This document shows positions 7,705 through 15,462 of a stretch of DNA of 54,209 nucleotides, in pieces. Made by a program: the position numbers and the translations under genes. The notes beneath the pieces were generated by a model. It worked only from the letters and a program-made list of their open reading frames with translations. It did not search any database and had not been told where the DNA came from. Origin of the DNA: an uncultured Clostridia bacterium (lineage in GTDB: Bacteria; Bacillota; Clostridia; TANB77; CAG-508); the NCBI GenBank assembly GCA_944386135.1, contig CALWZW010000009.1, positions 1 through 54,209 of the forward strand, given 5' to 3'. The first letter of the stretch is position 1. Every line of letters starts with the position of its first letter.

Positions 7705-7949
7705 TTGCTTATGCTCCTTTCTACTAAAATTTTCTGTAATAAATTTAATGTTGTTTCTGCTTCTATCCTCTTTCTGTGTTCTTCTTCATATAGCTGTCTT
7801 GATACTGTATCTCCTCCTACTTTTATTTTGTATCTTCCTCCTGTTGTTTTCTTGCATTCTACTTCGCCGTTATGTATCATCTGCAGTGCTACATCATATC
7901 CGACTTTATATCTTCGCATGAATTCATTTAAGCTTATCCATTCTTCCAA
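7701..7949 (-). CDS. Excisionase-like HTH DNA-binding protein
   Basis: The 82-residue protein has an N-terminal MerR/excisionase-type HTH and wing (EEWISLNEFMRRYKVGYDVA; IHNGEVECKKTTGGRYKIK) followed by a helical tail (EEEHRKRIEAETTLNLLQKI). Proteins like this early in a phage lytic operon act as excisionase or as a secondary regulator. It is the second gene after the early promoter, behind the Cro-like gene, which suits either role. The assignment as excisionase rather than generic regulator is inference. Confidence 0.72.
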   Translation of the reverse strand: MEEWISLNEFMRRYKVGYDVALQMIHNGEVECKKTTGGRYKIKVGGDTVSRQLYEEEHRKRIEAETTLNLLQKILVERSISK

Positions 7950-7973
7950 TTAGATCACCTCTTTTGTTTATTA

Positions 7974-8195
7974 TTATTGAACTTTTAGCCTAAAAAAATT
8001 ATTTATAGGCTCTTTTAATAATTTGCTTATTCTCAAGACTTGACCGATTTTAGGTTCAACTTTTCCAGTTTCTATATTATAATAAGTTGCAGAACTTTTT
8101 GCGCCTAAAAACTTTGACATGTCTCTATACGAAAATCCCTTTAATTCTCTGGCTTTTTTTAATTTTTCCGTATCCGTTATTAATATTTCATTCAT
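7974..8195 (-). CDS. Cro-like HTH regulator (XRE family)
   Basis: This 73-residue protein is essentially one HTH domain: EKLKKARELKGFSYRDMSKF, then GAKSSATYYNIETGKVEPKI and RISKLLKEPINNFF. A perfect AAGGAGGT sits seven bases before ATG 8195. The longer frame opening at 8273 would start inside the promoter and can be rejected. It is the first gene of the lytic operon, transcribed away from the repressor, and probably binds the same TTGAAC operators to shut off the repressor promoter. Confidence 0.87.
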   Translation of the reverse strand: MNEILITDTEKLKKARELKGFSYRDMSKFLGAKSSATYYNIETGKVEPKIGQVLRISKLLKEPINNFFRLKVQ

Positions 8196-8223
8196 ACATA
8201 ACACCTCCTTAAGTTTTTTAATG

Positions 8224-8347
8224 TTGAACCCATTATAGTATATTGAAATTGAACTGTCAATAGTTTTTATCAAAAAAGTTGATTGATGTTGAACTTATCT
8301 TACTCTCTCTAAGAAAAAATTTTTTAAACTGTTTACTTTTATTGAAC
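8224..8347. promoter_or_regulatory. Operator cluster: four TTGAAC boxes
   Basis: The plus strand has TTGAAC at 8224-8229, 8249-8254, 8289-8294 and 8342-8347, all in one orientation. The first two flank the lytic promoter core and the last lies between the -35 and -10 of the repressor promoter. An inverted repeat, ATCAA-AAAAG-TTGAT, lies just before the third box. This is a typical phage switch layout. Which protein binds which box is inference. Confidence 0.75.
8232..8260 (-). promoter_or_regulatory. Lytic early promoter (PR-like)
   Basis: On the minus strand, TTGACA (8260-8255), a 17-base spacer and TATAAT (8237-8232) make a perfect sigma-A promoter, with transcription starting near 8225. 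One GTTCAA operator (8254-8249) lies directly after the -35 and another (8229-8224) at the start point. Repressor bound there would block this promoter. Confidence 0.93.
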
Positions 8348-8360
8348 ATTGTGTTAAAAT
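8332..8360 (+). promoter_or_regulatory. Repressor promoter (PRM-like)
   Basis: TTTACT (8332-8337), a 17-base spacer and TAAAAT (8355-8360) place the start near 8367, just before the AGGAG of the repressor gene. The spacer holds a TTGAAC box, suggesting autorepression or Cro control. Confidence 0.78.
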
Positions 8361-8382
8361 ATATTTTATAAGGAGAATTAAC

Positions 8383-8838
8383 ATGGAATTTGATAAAAAA
8401 ATTATAGGTAATAGAATAAAAACTTTAAGATTAGAAAATAAAATGACTCAAGAAACTTTAGCCCTTTTGTTAGGTTTAAAAGGCAAATCTAGCATAGCAA
8501 ATTATGAGGCTGGAAAAATAATACCTAGTGATAAAATTAAGCTTAAACTTTGTGATGTTTTTAATTGCCCAATAGAATATTTAATGGGAATTTCGGATGA
8601 TAGAGTAGAATTTGATTATAATGATTTGGAAAAAAAGTCAAAAGAAAATGGAAAAAAATACAAAAAAGAATTAAACAGTAAAGGCAAATCAGACACACGA
8701 AATCCAAATAAAAGCGACCTGGACAAACTACAGATAGGTCTATCTACAAAGGACTACACTAATATATCAGATGAACAGTTAAAACAGATAGAGGATTTTG
8801 CTAAGTTTGTATTAAAGGATAATAAAAAGGAGAAATAA
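8383..8838 (+). CDS. CI-like repressor, XRE-type HTH
   Basis: The 151-residue protein carries an N-terminal HTH (GNRIKTLRLENKMTQETLAL, then KGKSSIANYEAGKIIPSDKI, ending CPIEYLMGISD) at residues 8-72 and a charged C-terminal half ending in DEQLKQIEDFAKFVLKDNK. There is no LexA-like protease domain, so induction probably involves removal by the ImmA/IrrE-type protein encoded downstream. It diverges from the Cro-like gene across the operator region. AGGAG precedes the ATG. Confidence 0.92.
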   Translation: MEFDKKIIGNRIKTLRLENKMTQETLALLLGLKGKSSIANYEAGKIIPSDKIKLKLCDVFNCPIEYLMGISDDRVEFDYNDLEKKSKENGKKYKKELNSKGKSDTRNPNKSDLDKLQIGLSTKDYTNISDEQLKQIEDFAKFVLKDNKKEK

Positions 8839-8843
8839 TATAA

Positions 8844-9599
8844 ATGTGCAAAGATAATTTTCCTAAATTCGAAATAAAAGCAGATATTACCAAGCCACTA
8901 GAAAATGCACTAAACGAGCCTTTAAATAGTTCTAGCACCGTTATTGCTACTGTATTAGATTTTTTTCATAATATGGTCCTCTACCCTATGCAGAAATATA
9001 ACTTATATGCAAAAAACAAATTAAATAATTATGCAAAAGAATTAGAAAATAGAGCTAAACAAATTCCTGAAGAAAACTTAGTTCATCCTAGAGTAAATAT
9101 ACTTGGTCCTGCAATTGACGGCTTAAAATATAATTTAGATGAAGAATATATTAAAGAAATGTTTACAAATATTTTAGTTTCTGACATGAATAATAAAAAG
9201 CAGAATAAAGTTTTACCTGCTTACATTGAAATAATAAAACAATTAAGCAAAGATGACGCAACTTTCCTAAAAACATTAAAAGAATCTAGTTCATATATGA
9301 ACGGTTTCTTTTGTATAGAATTGCATAATAATGATAAATATATGTTGTTAAACTATTCTGATAATGATGGTAAATTGTCAGACTTTAATATAATAAAATT
9401 AAACTCTATTATAGTTGATAATTTACTAAGATTAAGACTTATTGAAATCCCTGATAGAATATTCATTAATGAAAAAGTATATGAGAAAATGTTTGAAATA
9501 ATTCATCAACCTACCATAATATGTGCAGTTCGATATACTCCTAGAATATTATCAGTTACAAATTTTGGCAGAAATTTTATTGATATATGTCTTTCTTAA
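8844..9599 (+). CDS. Abi-alpha (DUF4393) family protein, probable superinfection immunity
   Basis: This 251-residue protein matches the Abi-alpha/DUF4393 pattern: KPLENALNEPLNSSSTVIAT near the start, a helical YNLYAKNKLNNYAKELENRA, then HPRVNILGPAIDGLKYN and EMFTNILVSDMNN, followed by a C-terminal alpha/beta part. The family is linked to abortive infection. Here it follows the repressor by a few bases in the lysogeny operon, exactly where prophages carry genes that protect the lysogen from other phages. No catalytic residues can be pointed out. Confidence 0.82.
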   Translation: MCKDNFPKFEIKADITKPLENALNEPLNSSSTVIATVLDFFHNMVLYPMQKYNLYAKNKLNNYAKELENRAKQIPEENLVHPRVNILGPAIDGLKYNLDEEYIKEMFTNILVSDMNNKKQNKVLPAYIEIIKQLSKDDATFLKTLKESSSYMNGFFCIELHNNDKYMLLNYSDNDGKLSDFNIIKLNSIIVDNLLRLRLIEIPDRIFINEKVYEKMFEIIHQPTIICAVRYTPRILSVTNFGRNFIDICLS

Positions 9600-9774
9600 T
9601 TTTTATAACATCTGTTTTTATACTTGCAATTTCGTCTAATACTTTGTAAATATATTCTTGATGCATATCAAATCCCTTGCTATTAACTTTATCCAATTCA
9701 ATAAATTTATAGCAAGCTATTTTGTAAGTTATAAAACAGCATATTAATGTAAATATAATATATAAAACTAACAT
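9577..9774 (-). CDS. Small membrane protein opposite the lysogeny operon
   Basis: This frame of 65 residues has an N-terminal transmembrane helix (MLVLYIIFTLICCFITYKIA) and a helical soluble tail (IYKVLDEIASIKTDVIKIKK). I prefer ATG 9774, since the longer reading begins with TTG. The ribosome site is weak (GGAAG). It is convergent with the Abi-alpha gene and overlaps its end by 23 bases. The topology supports a gene, but the orientation is odd for this block, so confidence is moderate. Confidence 0.45.
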   Translation of the reverse strand: MLVLYIIFTLICCFITYKIACYKFIELDKVNSKGFDMHQEYIYKVLDEIASIKTDVIKIKKDIYQ

Positions 9775-9834
9775 TTTTATCACTTCCAAATTTATTATAT
9801 TACAAAAATAATTTTTTGTACATAGGAGAAAAAT

Positions 9835-10282
9835 ATGAATTTAGAAAATTTATATGATTTAGCAGAAAAAGAAAATATTAAAATATATGACTGGTATATA
9901 GAAGATGCTAATGGTATATTTTTAAATATTGATAAAATAAATGCTATAGCTTTAAATTATGATGAATTCGGCACATATATAGAAGAGAAACAAGCTCTTG
10001 CGGAAGAACTTGGGCATTACTATATGGATGCAACATATTCTCCACACTGTAAAAATTTACAATTAATAAGTAAGCAAGAATATAGAGCAAGAAAATGGTC
10101 ATATTATGCATTAATTCCTTACGAAAAGCTAAAATCAGCTATTAAAAAGCGGAATTAATACAGTTTATTATTTAGCAGAATATTTTGATGTTACAGTTGA
10201 ATATATGCAAAAAGCATTAGAATTTTATAAAAACAAGTATGGAGATTTTACAAATGATGAAGCATTAGAAATAATGCTTTAA
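9835..10282 (+). CDS. ImmA/IrrE-type metallopeptidase, needs +1 shift at CGG
   Basis: ImmA/IrrE proteins cleave phage and ICE repressors. Frame 0 from ATG 9835 covers the N-domain, the active-site helix KQALAEELGHYYMDATY and EYRARKWSYYALIPYEKLKS, then reads AIKK and meets CGG (10150-10152) two codons before a stop. Skipping the C of CGGA gives AIKK-Gly-INTVYYLAEYFDVTV and continues with EYMQKALEFYKNKYGDF to a stop at 10282. That is the standard C-terminus of the family, with glycine in the expected place. The first histidine of HExxH is Glu here, a variant I believe is common in phage members. The shifted product has 148 residues. Confidence 0.88.
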
Positions 10283-10314
10283 TTTATAGTAAATAAAGCA
10301 AACGGAGGTTTTGT

Positions 10315-11439
10315 ATGCCTAAAAAAACTAATTTTGAGGTAAATGGAAAAGAATATTTTAGAGTAACTAGAACAATTGGAAAAAAAGCTGACGGAACACC
10401 AATTAGAAAAACTTTCTATGGCTCTGGTATAAAAGAGGCAAATGATAAAGCTGATACGTATATGAACGATATTAAGAATGGACTTATTAGTAATTTTGAG
10501 TATGTTACTATTAATGACTTAATGCGTACCTGGTTGTTTGATTTTTTACACAACTCTTCTAAGATTAAGCCTTCTACTTTTCAAAGATATGAAGGCATAT
10601 ACAGAAATTATATAAAAAATAGTAATATAGCTGGTTTAAGATTATCTAATTTCACAACTCTGCAGTTGCAAAAATTTTATAATGACTTATCAAAAAATCA
10701 TTCATATTCACAACTAAGGACCTTAAACACTATTTTAAAAGTATTTTTCAATTGGTGTATAGATAATGGGTATCTCTTAAAAAATCCTTGTCTAAAAATA
10801 GAACTGAAAGGAAATAAAACAGAGATTATAAATTCACAAAGACAAGATGTAGAAATTTTAACAGAAGATGAAATAAAACAAATAAAAGAATACATAAAAG
10901 GCTCAGACTTTGAATTATTATTTTTATTGGATTTAGCAACTGGGTTAAGACAAGGAGAATTACTTGCTTTAGATTGGAAATATATAGACATAGATAAGAA
11001 ACAATTAAAAGTTGAGAGAAGTATAAAAGAAGTCTATATCTATGACGATGAAAATAATAAGCATATAGAAACAATCTTTCAAACACCTAAAACTCTTAAC
11101 TCTTTTAGGACAATTTCTATTCCAGATGTGATAATTAATGTGTTAAAAAAAGAAAAGAATAAACAAGGATTATTATTTCATGATAGCGAAGGTAATGCTT
11201 TAAAAGGTAAAAATGTTTCTACAAAATGGAGTAAAATCTTAAGTGCTTGTAATATTCCTCATAAGAAATTTCACTCTATTAGACATACTTATGCATCTAT
11301 GTTGCTAAAAAATGGTGTAGATATAGAAACTGTAGCAGAGTTAATGGGACATACAGCAATAGGTATTACTCAAATATATTTGCATAGTTCTCAAAGCCAA
11401 AAAGAAAAAGCAGTGAATAAATTGAATAGCTTATTCTAA
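10315..11439 (+). CDS. int: Tyrosine recombinase, phage integrase
   Basis: The 374-residue integrase has an AP2-like N-terminal arm-binding domain (residues 1-60), a SAM-like core-binding domain (about 64-165) and a catalytic domain with Arg212 (ATGLRQGELLALDW), Lys259 (QTPKTLNSFRTISIP), His320 and Arg323 (HSIRHTYASML), His346 (LMGHTAIG) and the nucleophile Tyr355 (IYLHSSQ). All active-site residues are present. GGAGG precedes the ATG. It is the last phage gene and points toward the 3' end of tRNA-Met, the presumed integration target. Confidence 0.97.
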   Translation: MPKKTNFEVNGKEYFRVTRTIGKKADGTPIRKTFYGSGIKEANDKADTYMNDIKNGLISNFEYVTINDLMRTWLFDFLHNSSKIKPSTFQRYEGIYRNYIKNSNIAGLRLSNFTTLQLQKFYNDLSKNHSYSQLRTLNTILKVFFNWCIDNGYLLKNPCLKIELKGNKTEIINSQRQDVEILTEDEIKQIKEYIKGSDFELLFLLDLATGLRQGELLALDWKYIDIDKKQLKVERSIKEVYIYDDENNKHIETIFQTPKTLNSFRTISIPDVIINVLKKEKNKQGLLFHDSEGNALKGKNVSTKWSKILSACNIPHKKFHSIRHTYASMLLKNGVDIETVAELMGHTAIGITQIYLHSSQSQKEKAVNKLNSLF

Positions 11440-11441
11440 AC

Positions 11442-11463
11442 TAATGTGATAATAATGTGATAA
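11442..11463. repeat. Two tandem 11-bp direct repeats after the integrase gene
   Basis: TAATGTGATAA occurs twice without a gap, at 11442-11452 and 11453-11463, directly after the integrase stop. Short direct repeats between integrase and attachment site are typical arm-type integrase binding sites. That role is inferred from position. Confidence 0.6.
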
Positions 11464-11468
11464 ATATT

Positions 11469-11507
11469 AAAATAGCATGTCTCAAATTACTTGAAACATG
11501 CTATTTT
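11469..11507. terminator. Bidirectional terminator between integrase and tRNA-Met
   Basis: AAAATAGCATGT (11469-11480) and ACATGCTATTTT (11496-11507) form a perfect 12-bp stem. T-rich flanks on both strands allow termination of the integrase transcript and of the opposing tRNA transcript. Confidence 0.82.
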
Positions 11508-11525
11508 AAGCCATTTTTAAAAATT

Positions 11526-11570
11526 TGGTAGCGAAGGGGAGATTCGAACTCTCGACCTGCCGGGTATGAA
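11526..11570. other. Presumed prophage attachment site at the 3' end of tRNA-Met
   Basis: The tRNA gene ends here on the minus strand with an encoded CCA, facing the integrase across about 90 bases. Phage integrases of this class recombine within the tRNA 3' half, leaving the tRNA intact. The second copy of this sequence would mark the other prophage end, left of the window. The exact core cannot be seen here. Confidence 0.5.
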
Positions 11571-11602
11571 CCGGATGCTCTAGCCAACTGAGCTACTTCG
11601 CC
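11526..11602 (-). tRNA. tRNA-Met (anticodon CAT)
   Basis: The cloverleaf is complete. The acceptor stem GGCGAAG pairs with CTTCGCT (first pair G-T), and there is a D-loop AGCTCAGTTGG, an anticodon loop TTCATAC and a T-arm GAGAGTTCGAATCTC. The CCA end is encoded at 11528-11526. The body resembles elongator tRNA-Met rather than initiator (no extra G-C pairs in the anticodon stem), though tRNA-Ile2 with modified CAT cannot be fully excluded. Confidence 0.95.
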
Positions 11603-11619
11603 ATAAAAGCTACCATAAT

Positions 11620-11648
11620 ATTATAATCGAATAGCTATGATTTGTCAA
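11620..11648 (-). promoter_or_regulatory. tRNA-Met promoter
   Basis: On the minus strand, TTGACA (11648-11643), a 17-base spacer and TATAAT (11625-11620) form a perfect consensus promoter. Transcription would start about ten bases before the mature tRNA 5' end. Confidence 0.92.
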
Positions 11649-11689
11649 TAATTTTTTTAGTTTTTCTAAATTTTGGTAGCAATTATTTT

Positions 11690-11995
11690 TTACTCTCTTT
11701 CTTTTTCTTGTTTTTCTATCTCTTCTCCATTTTTTATTTCTTTTGTTTGAATTGTTGCTTTTTCTGGTGTAACAACTATGTTTTGAGAAAATGCTGTTCC
11801 TCCAGATGTTGCATTTTTACGTTTTTTCCTTTGAGACATAAAGTATTCTGGTATAATTTTTGCTATTCTTTTATATGTCTCTTTAAATGCTTCTTTTCTT
11901 TCTATATCTTTATCTGCATTTATCACTTCTTCTGGAGTTTCTACTGGGTCAAATCCAAACAAAGTAGCTTTGTCTTTTTTCTTTTCTTCTGCCAT
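11690..11995 (-). CDS. Hypothetical charged protein downstream of rpoD
   Basis: This 101-residue hydrophilic protein begins MAEEKKKDKATLFGFDPVET. A helical ERKEAFKETYKRIAKIIPEY follows, then a basic patch RKKRKN and a low-complexity Glu/Lys tail. AGGAG precedes the ATG. I recognise no domain. It sits between the repeat element after rpoD and the tRNA. A terminator-like hairpin upstream suggests it is not a simple continuation of the rpoD transcript. Confidence 0.65.
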   Translation of the reverse strand: MAEEKKKDKATLFGFDPVETPEEVINADKDIERKEAFKETYKRIAKIIPEYFMSQRKKRKNATSGGTAFSQNIVVTPEKATIQTKEIKNGEEIEKQEKERE

Positions 11996-12014
11996 CCTTG
12001 TTTTCTCCTTTCTT

Positions 12015-12049
12015 AAAACACAATATCTAGTAAAAAAGAATTGTGTTTT
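12015..12049 (-). terminator. Terminator-like hairpin after rpoD
   Basis: AAAACACAAT (12015-12024) pairs with ATTGTGTTTT (12040-12049). The minus strand continues as AAGAAAGGAG into the ribosome site of the 101-residue gene. It is A/T-rich and only moderately stable. It also borders the palindromic element at 12050-12235. Confidence 0.5.
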
Positions 12050-12235
12050 TGGCTATGCTGAGGCTGTTAGAGCTTTGCTCGTTACAGCGTCAGTATGCAG
12101 TAGCTGGCGTTCGAAAAAGAAATACCGGAAGCGTACTTGCTGTACGCTGATGCTGAGGCTGTTAAGGCTTTGCCTCTTACAGCGTCAGTACGCAAAGCCG
12201 GATTTTCTTTTGAAGAACAACAACGCCAAAACGCA
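12050..12235. repeat. Nested palindromic repeat element, GC-richer than its surroundings
   Basis: Two near-identical 44-bp copies begin ATGCTGAGGCTGTTA and end ACAGCGTCAGTATGC or ACAGCGTCAGTACGC, at about 12055-12098 and 12149-12192. Each folds into a long hairpin. The inner stems differ but stay paired: GAGC-TTT-GCTC in one copy, AGGC-TTT-GCCT in the other. Between them AGCGTAC and GTACGCT form another hairpin. Outer segments also mirror each other (GGCGTTC...ACCGG against CCGG...AACGCC). No credible protein is encoded. It looks like a small mobile palindromic (MITE- or REP-like) unit or a structured RNA at the rpoD 3' end. Confidence 0.7.
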
Positions 12236-12247
12236 ATTATTTTTTTA

Positions 12248-13459
12248 CTAATTCATGTAGTCTCTAAGCTTCTTACTTCTACTTGGATGTCTAAGCTTTC
12301 TAAGTGCTTTTGCTTCTATTTGTCTTATTCTTTCTCTTGTAACTTCAAACTCTTTTCCAACCTCTTCTAGTGTTCTTGCTTTTCCATCTTCAAGTCCAAA
12401 TCTAAGTTTTAGAACTTTTGCTTCTCTTGGAGTTAATGTATTCATTACTTCTTCTAGTTGTTCTTTTAGTAATGTATATGCTGCTGAATCTTGTGGTGCT
12501 GGTGAATCGTCGTCAGGAATAAAGTCTCCTAAATGACTATCGTCTTCTTCTCCTATTGGAGTTTCTAAAGATACAGGATCTTGTGCTATTTTTTGTATTT
12601 CCATAACTCTTTCTATTGGCATTTCAAGTTCTTCTGATAATTCTTCTGGGGTAGGCTCACGTCCTAATCTTTGAAGTAAGTGTCTAGATGTACGTATTAG
12701 TTTATTTATTGTTTCTACCATATGGACTGGTATTCTTATTGTTCTAGCTTGATCGGCTATTGCTCTAGTTATTGCTTGTCTTATCCACCATGTGGCATAA
12801 GTACTAAATTTATATCCTTTTGAGTAGTCAAATTTTTCTACTGCTTTAATTAGTCCCATATTTCCTTCTTGTATTAAGTCTAAAAATAGCATTCCTCTTC
12901 CTAAATATTTCTTAGCTATACTTACTACTAGTCTTAAATTTGATTCTGCTAGTTTTTGTTTTGCTTCTTCATCACCTTTGATAATTCTTTTTGCAAGTTC
13001 TAACTCTTCATCATAAGAAAGAAGTGGTATTCTACCAATTTCTCTTAAGTACATTCTTACTGGATCATCTATGTTTATTCCATCAAAGTCATTAATGGCT
13101 GCATCACTAACATCTACTTCTTCTATGTTTTCTAATTCATCTATATCTGGTTCAACATCATCAAAATCATCTTTAAGTAAATCTACTCCACTTTCTTCAA
13201 AAGCATCAAAAACTTTGTCTATTTCTTCTGGGTTTACATCTTCTAGTTCTGATGCTAGTTCTCCATATGTTATGCTTCCTTTTTCTTTTGCTTTTGTTAA
13301 TATTTTATTGACTTTGTCTTTTTCTGTCGTTGTTTCCTCTGTATTTTCTTCTTGAACATTTTCTTTTATTTTTTCTGTATTTTCTTCTTTCTTTGGTTCT
13401 TCTTTTACTTTTTTTGCTTTTTTATTAGTTTTCTTTACTTCTTTTAGTTCTTCATTCAT
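12248..13459 (-). CDS. rpoD: RNA polymerase primary sigma factor
   Basis: The 403-residue protein is the housekeeping sigma-A. A Lys/Glu-rich leader is followed by region 1.1 (about 45-100), region 1.2 and 2.1 ([20 protein letters not shown]), the -10 recognition helix ([20 protein letters not shown]), region 3 ([20 protein letters not shown]) and region 4 with the -35 HTH ([20 protein letters not shown]). The gene lies 17 bases after dnaG, the classic operon order. It contains no CGG codon, so its product does not depend on the recoding seen nearby. Confidence 0.98.
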   Translation of the reverse strand: MNEELKEVKKTNKKAKKVKEEPKKEENTEKIKENVQEENTEETTTEKDKVNKILTKAKEKGSITYGELASELEDVNPEEIDKVFDAFEESGVDLLKDDFDDVEPDIDELENIEEVDVSDAAINDFDGINIDDPVRMYLREIGRIPLLSYDEELELAKRIIKGDEEAKQKLAESNLRLVVSIAKKYLGRGMLFLDLIQEGNMGLIKAVEKFDYSKGYKFSTYATWWIRQAITRAIADQARTIRIPVHMVETINKLIRTSRHLLQRLGREPTPEELSEELEMPIERVMEIQKIAQDPVSLETPIGEEDDSHLGDFIPDDDSPAPQDSAAYTLLKEQLEEVMNTLTPREAKVLKLRFGLEDGKARTLEEVGKEFEVTRERIRQIEAKALRKLRHPSRSKKLRDYMN

Positions 13460-13476
13460 TCCTAGTTTATGCCTCC

Positions 13477-15264
13477 TTACTTTATACTAACTAGTTTTTT
13501 ACTTATTTCTTTTAGTCTATTTTCTATTTTTAATGTTTCTTCATCACTTAAATTTCCTGATACTAATTTCTTTAGTATCATGTTTTTTTCTTCTAAAAGT
13601 TTTTCTTTTAAGAATTTATTTACTAAATCGTCTACCGCTTTGTCAACATCGCTTATGTCTAATTCTTTTGATAATATGTAAGTAATGTGGCTTATAAGTT
13701 CATCATCTTTTTCAAATAATCCTATTACATTACTAATATCCCCTTTTTCTAGTTCTTCATACAAAACCTTGACGATTTTTTTATTTCTTTCGTCTTTAAA
13801 ATCATCTGGAGATATCTTGTCTTTTATTTTTTGATATACATTCTCTCCTTCGTTTATTAGAAGAAGTATTATCAAATTTTCTTTTGCTGAGTTTTTATTG
13901 CTTTCTTCTATTTTTGATTTAGTTTCCACAGGCTTTGGAGCAACTTGCCTTTCCAAAATTTTTGCTCCTGCTGAATTTGCATATGCAAGCTTGTTTAATT
14001 GAGCATATATGGCTTCTTTTGATATATTGTATTGTTCCGATATTTTATCTATATATACTTCTTTTTCAATGTCATTTTCTACTTTTGATAAAATATTACT
14101 AACTTCATTTAAAAATTTTATTTTGTCATTTATTTGGTTTATGTCTAAAGTTTTTTGTAAGTTTTTTACTTTAAATTCTACCAATGAAATGGCATTTTGC
14201 ACATACAAGTTGAATTTACCGCTTCCATATTTTATTATAAACTCATCTGGGTCTTTTGCTCCTTCTAGTTGTAATATTCTAATGTCATACCCAATGCTTT
14301 GCAAAATTTCAAGTCCTCTCATTGTAGCACTTTGTCCTGCTCCGTCTGCATCATATCCTATTATAATTTTTGATTTATATCTTTTGAGTAATCTTCCTTG
14401 TTTTTCTGTTAGTGCTGTTCCAAGTGAGGCAACTGCATTGTCTATTCCTCTTTGATGAAGTGATACTGCATCCATATATCCTTCAACCATAATTATAAAA
14501 TCTTTTTCTGTTTTTTTTGCTATATTTAGTGCGTATAAATTTCTTCCTTTGTTGTAGCAAATTGTATCTGGGGAGTTTATGTATTTGGGTTTTGAATCAT
14601 CTAATGCTCTTCCTCCAAATGCTATTACTCTATCTTTTACATCCTTTATTGGAAACATGAGCCTTTTTTTAAAGGCATCGTTTGGCGTTCCGTTTTTTGA
14701 CATTAATACTAATTTTGATTCAAATATTTCTTCGTCATTAAATCCTCTTTTTCTTAGTTCTCTATATAGTTCGTCAAAGTTGCCTGAATATCCTATTTGA
14801 AATTTTTTTAAGGTATTATTGTCTAGTCTTCTTTTTTTTACATATTCTTGAGCTGGTTTTGCTGTTGGCTTGTACAAGTTTTCATGGAAATATTGTGCTG
14901 CTATTTCATTTATTTGGTAAACTTTTTCCTTTAGCATTGCTATTTTTTGTTCTTCTTTGGTTGTTTCTATTTTTGGAAGTGTTATATTAGCTCTTTCTGC
15001 TAACATCTCTACTGCATCTTTGAATTCTATATTTTCAATCTTTTTTAAGAATCCTATAACATCTCCTCCGGCTCCACAACCAAAGCAATGAAATATCTGC
15101 TTAGTTTCAGAAACTGAAAATGATGGAGATTTCTCATTATGGAATGGACATAATCCAAAATAGTTTCTACCTTTTCTTTTGAGTGATACGTATTGTGAAA
15201 CTACTTCTACTATATCTGTATTTGCTTTTATTTCTTCAATTAGTCCACTATCATATCTCACCAT
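13477..15264 (-). CDS. dnaG: DNA primase
   Basis: The 595-residue primase has a CHC2 zinc finger ([13 protein letters not shown], then [16 protein letters not shown]) at about 35-75. The RNA polymerase core contains the TOPRIM motif ([17 protein letters not shown], then [12 protein letters not shown] and [11 protein letters not shown]), and a C-terminal helicase-binding region follows. I use ATG 15264 with AAGG upstream. A TTG six codons earlier is less likely. It primes Okazaki fragments at the replication fork. The transcript continues into rpoD. No in-frame CGG occurs. Confidence 0.97.
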   Translation of the reverse strand: MVRYDSGLIEEIKANTDIVEVVSQYVSLKRKGRNYFGLCPFHNEKSPSFSVSETKQIFHCFGCGAGGDVIGFLKKIENIEFKDAVEMLAERANITLPKIETTKEEQKIAMLKEKVYQINEIAAQYFHENLYKPTAKPAQEYVKKRRLDNNTLKKFQIGYSGNFDELYRELRKRGFNDEEIFESKLVLMSKNGTPNDAFKKRLMFPIKDVKDRVIAFGGRALDDSKPKYINSPDTICYNKGRNLYALNIAKKTEKDFIIMVEGYMDAVSLHQRGIDNAVASLGTALTEKQGRLLKRYKSKIIIGYDADGAGQSATMRGLEILQSIGYDIRILQLEGAKDPDEFIIKYGSGKFNLYVQNAISLVEFKVKNLQKTLDINQINDKIKFLNEVSNILSKVENDIEKEVYIDKISEQYNISKEAIYAQLNKLAYANSAGAKILERQVAPKPVETKSKIEESNKNSAKENLIILLLINEGENVYQKIKDKISPDDFKDERNKKIVKVLYEELEKGDISNVIGLFEKDDELISHITYILSKELDISDVDKAVDDLVNKFLKEKLLEEKNMILKKLVSGNLSDEETLKIENRLKEISKKLVSIK

Positions 15265-15414
15265 TTTCTTCCCTTCTTTCAATATTTACAAGGTAAACTA
15301 GTCCTTGCCACATAAAAGTTTCTCTCGAAATTTTTACGCATTAATAATATTCGACACATAATTCATAAATCCTTCCAACATTATGTCGATTAATGTGGAT
15401 AGTTTTTCCATTAG

Positions 15415-15452
15415 TGAAAAAAACAAAGAGACAAAGTTTGTTTCCTTTGCTC
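15415..15452 (-). terminator. Terminator after glmM
   Basis: On the minus strand, GAG-CAAAG (15452-15445) pairs with CTTTG-T-CTC (15436-15428) around an eight-base loop and is followed by TTTGTTTTTTT. It separates the carD-galE-glmM genes from dnaG-rpoD. The remaining spacer to dnaG (15265-15414) presumably holds the dnaG promoter, which I could not place with confidence. Confidence 0.7.
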
Positions 15453-15462
15453 TTCATTTTCT

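Larger units (their letters stand above)
1..11525. mobile_element. Prophage, right part (left end lies outside the window)
   Basis: The genes from the left edge to the integrase form a temperate phage early and lysogeny region. There is a minus-strand operon of recombination and replication genes (DUF1351, RecT, helicase loader-like, DnaD, sigma-like, DUF1064), divergent Cro-like and repressor genes, and a plus-strand block ending in a tyrosine integrase. The integrase points at the 3' end of tRNA-Met, the usual arrangement for integration into a tRNA. Structural and lysis genes and the other attachment site must lie left of the window. One gene (MBL, 4198-4837) is plainly damaged. Three others carry +1 shifts at CGG that also occur in host genes. 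Confidence 0.93.

Noticed and set aside
12137..12370. Plus-strand open frame across the palindromic element
   Set aside because: It runs antisense into rpoD, has no ribosome site and is explained by the repeat structure.
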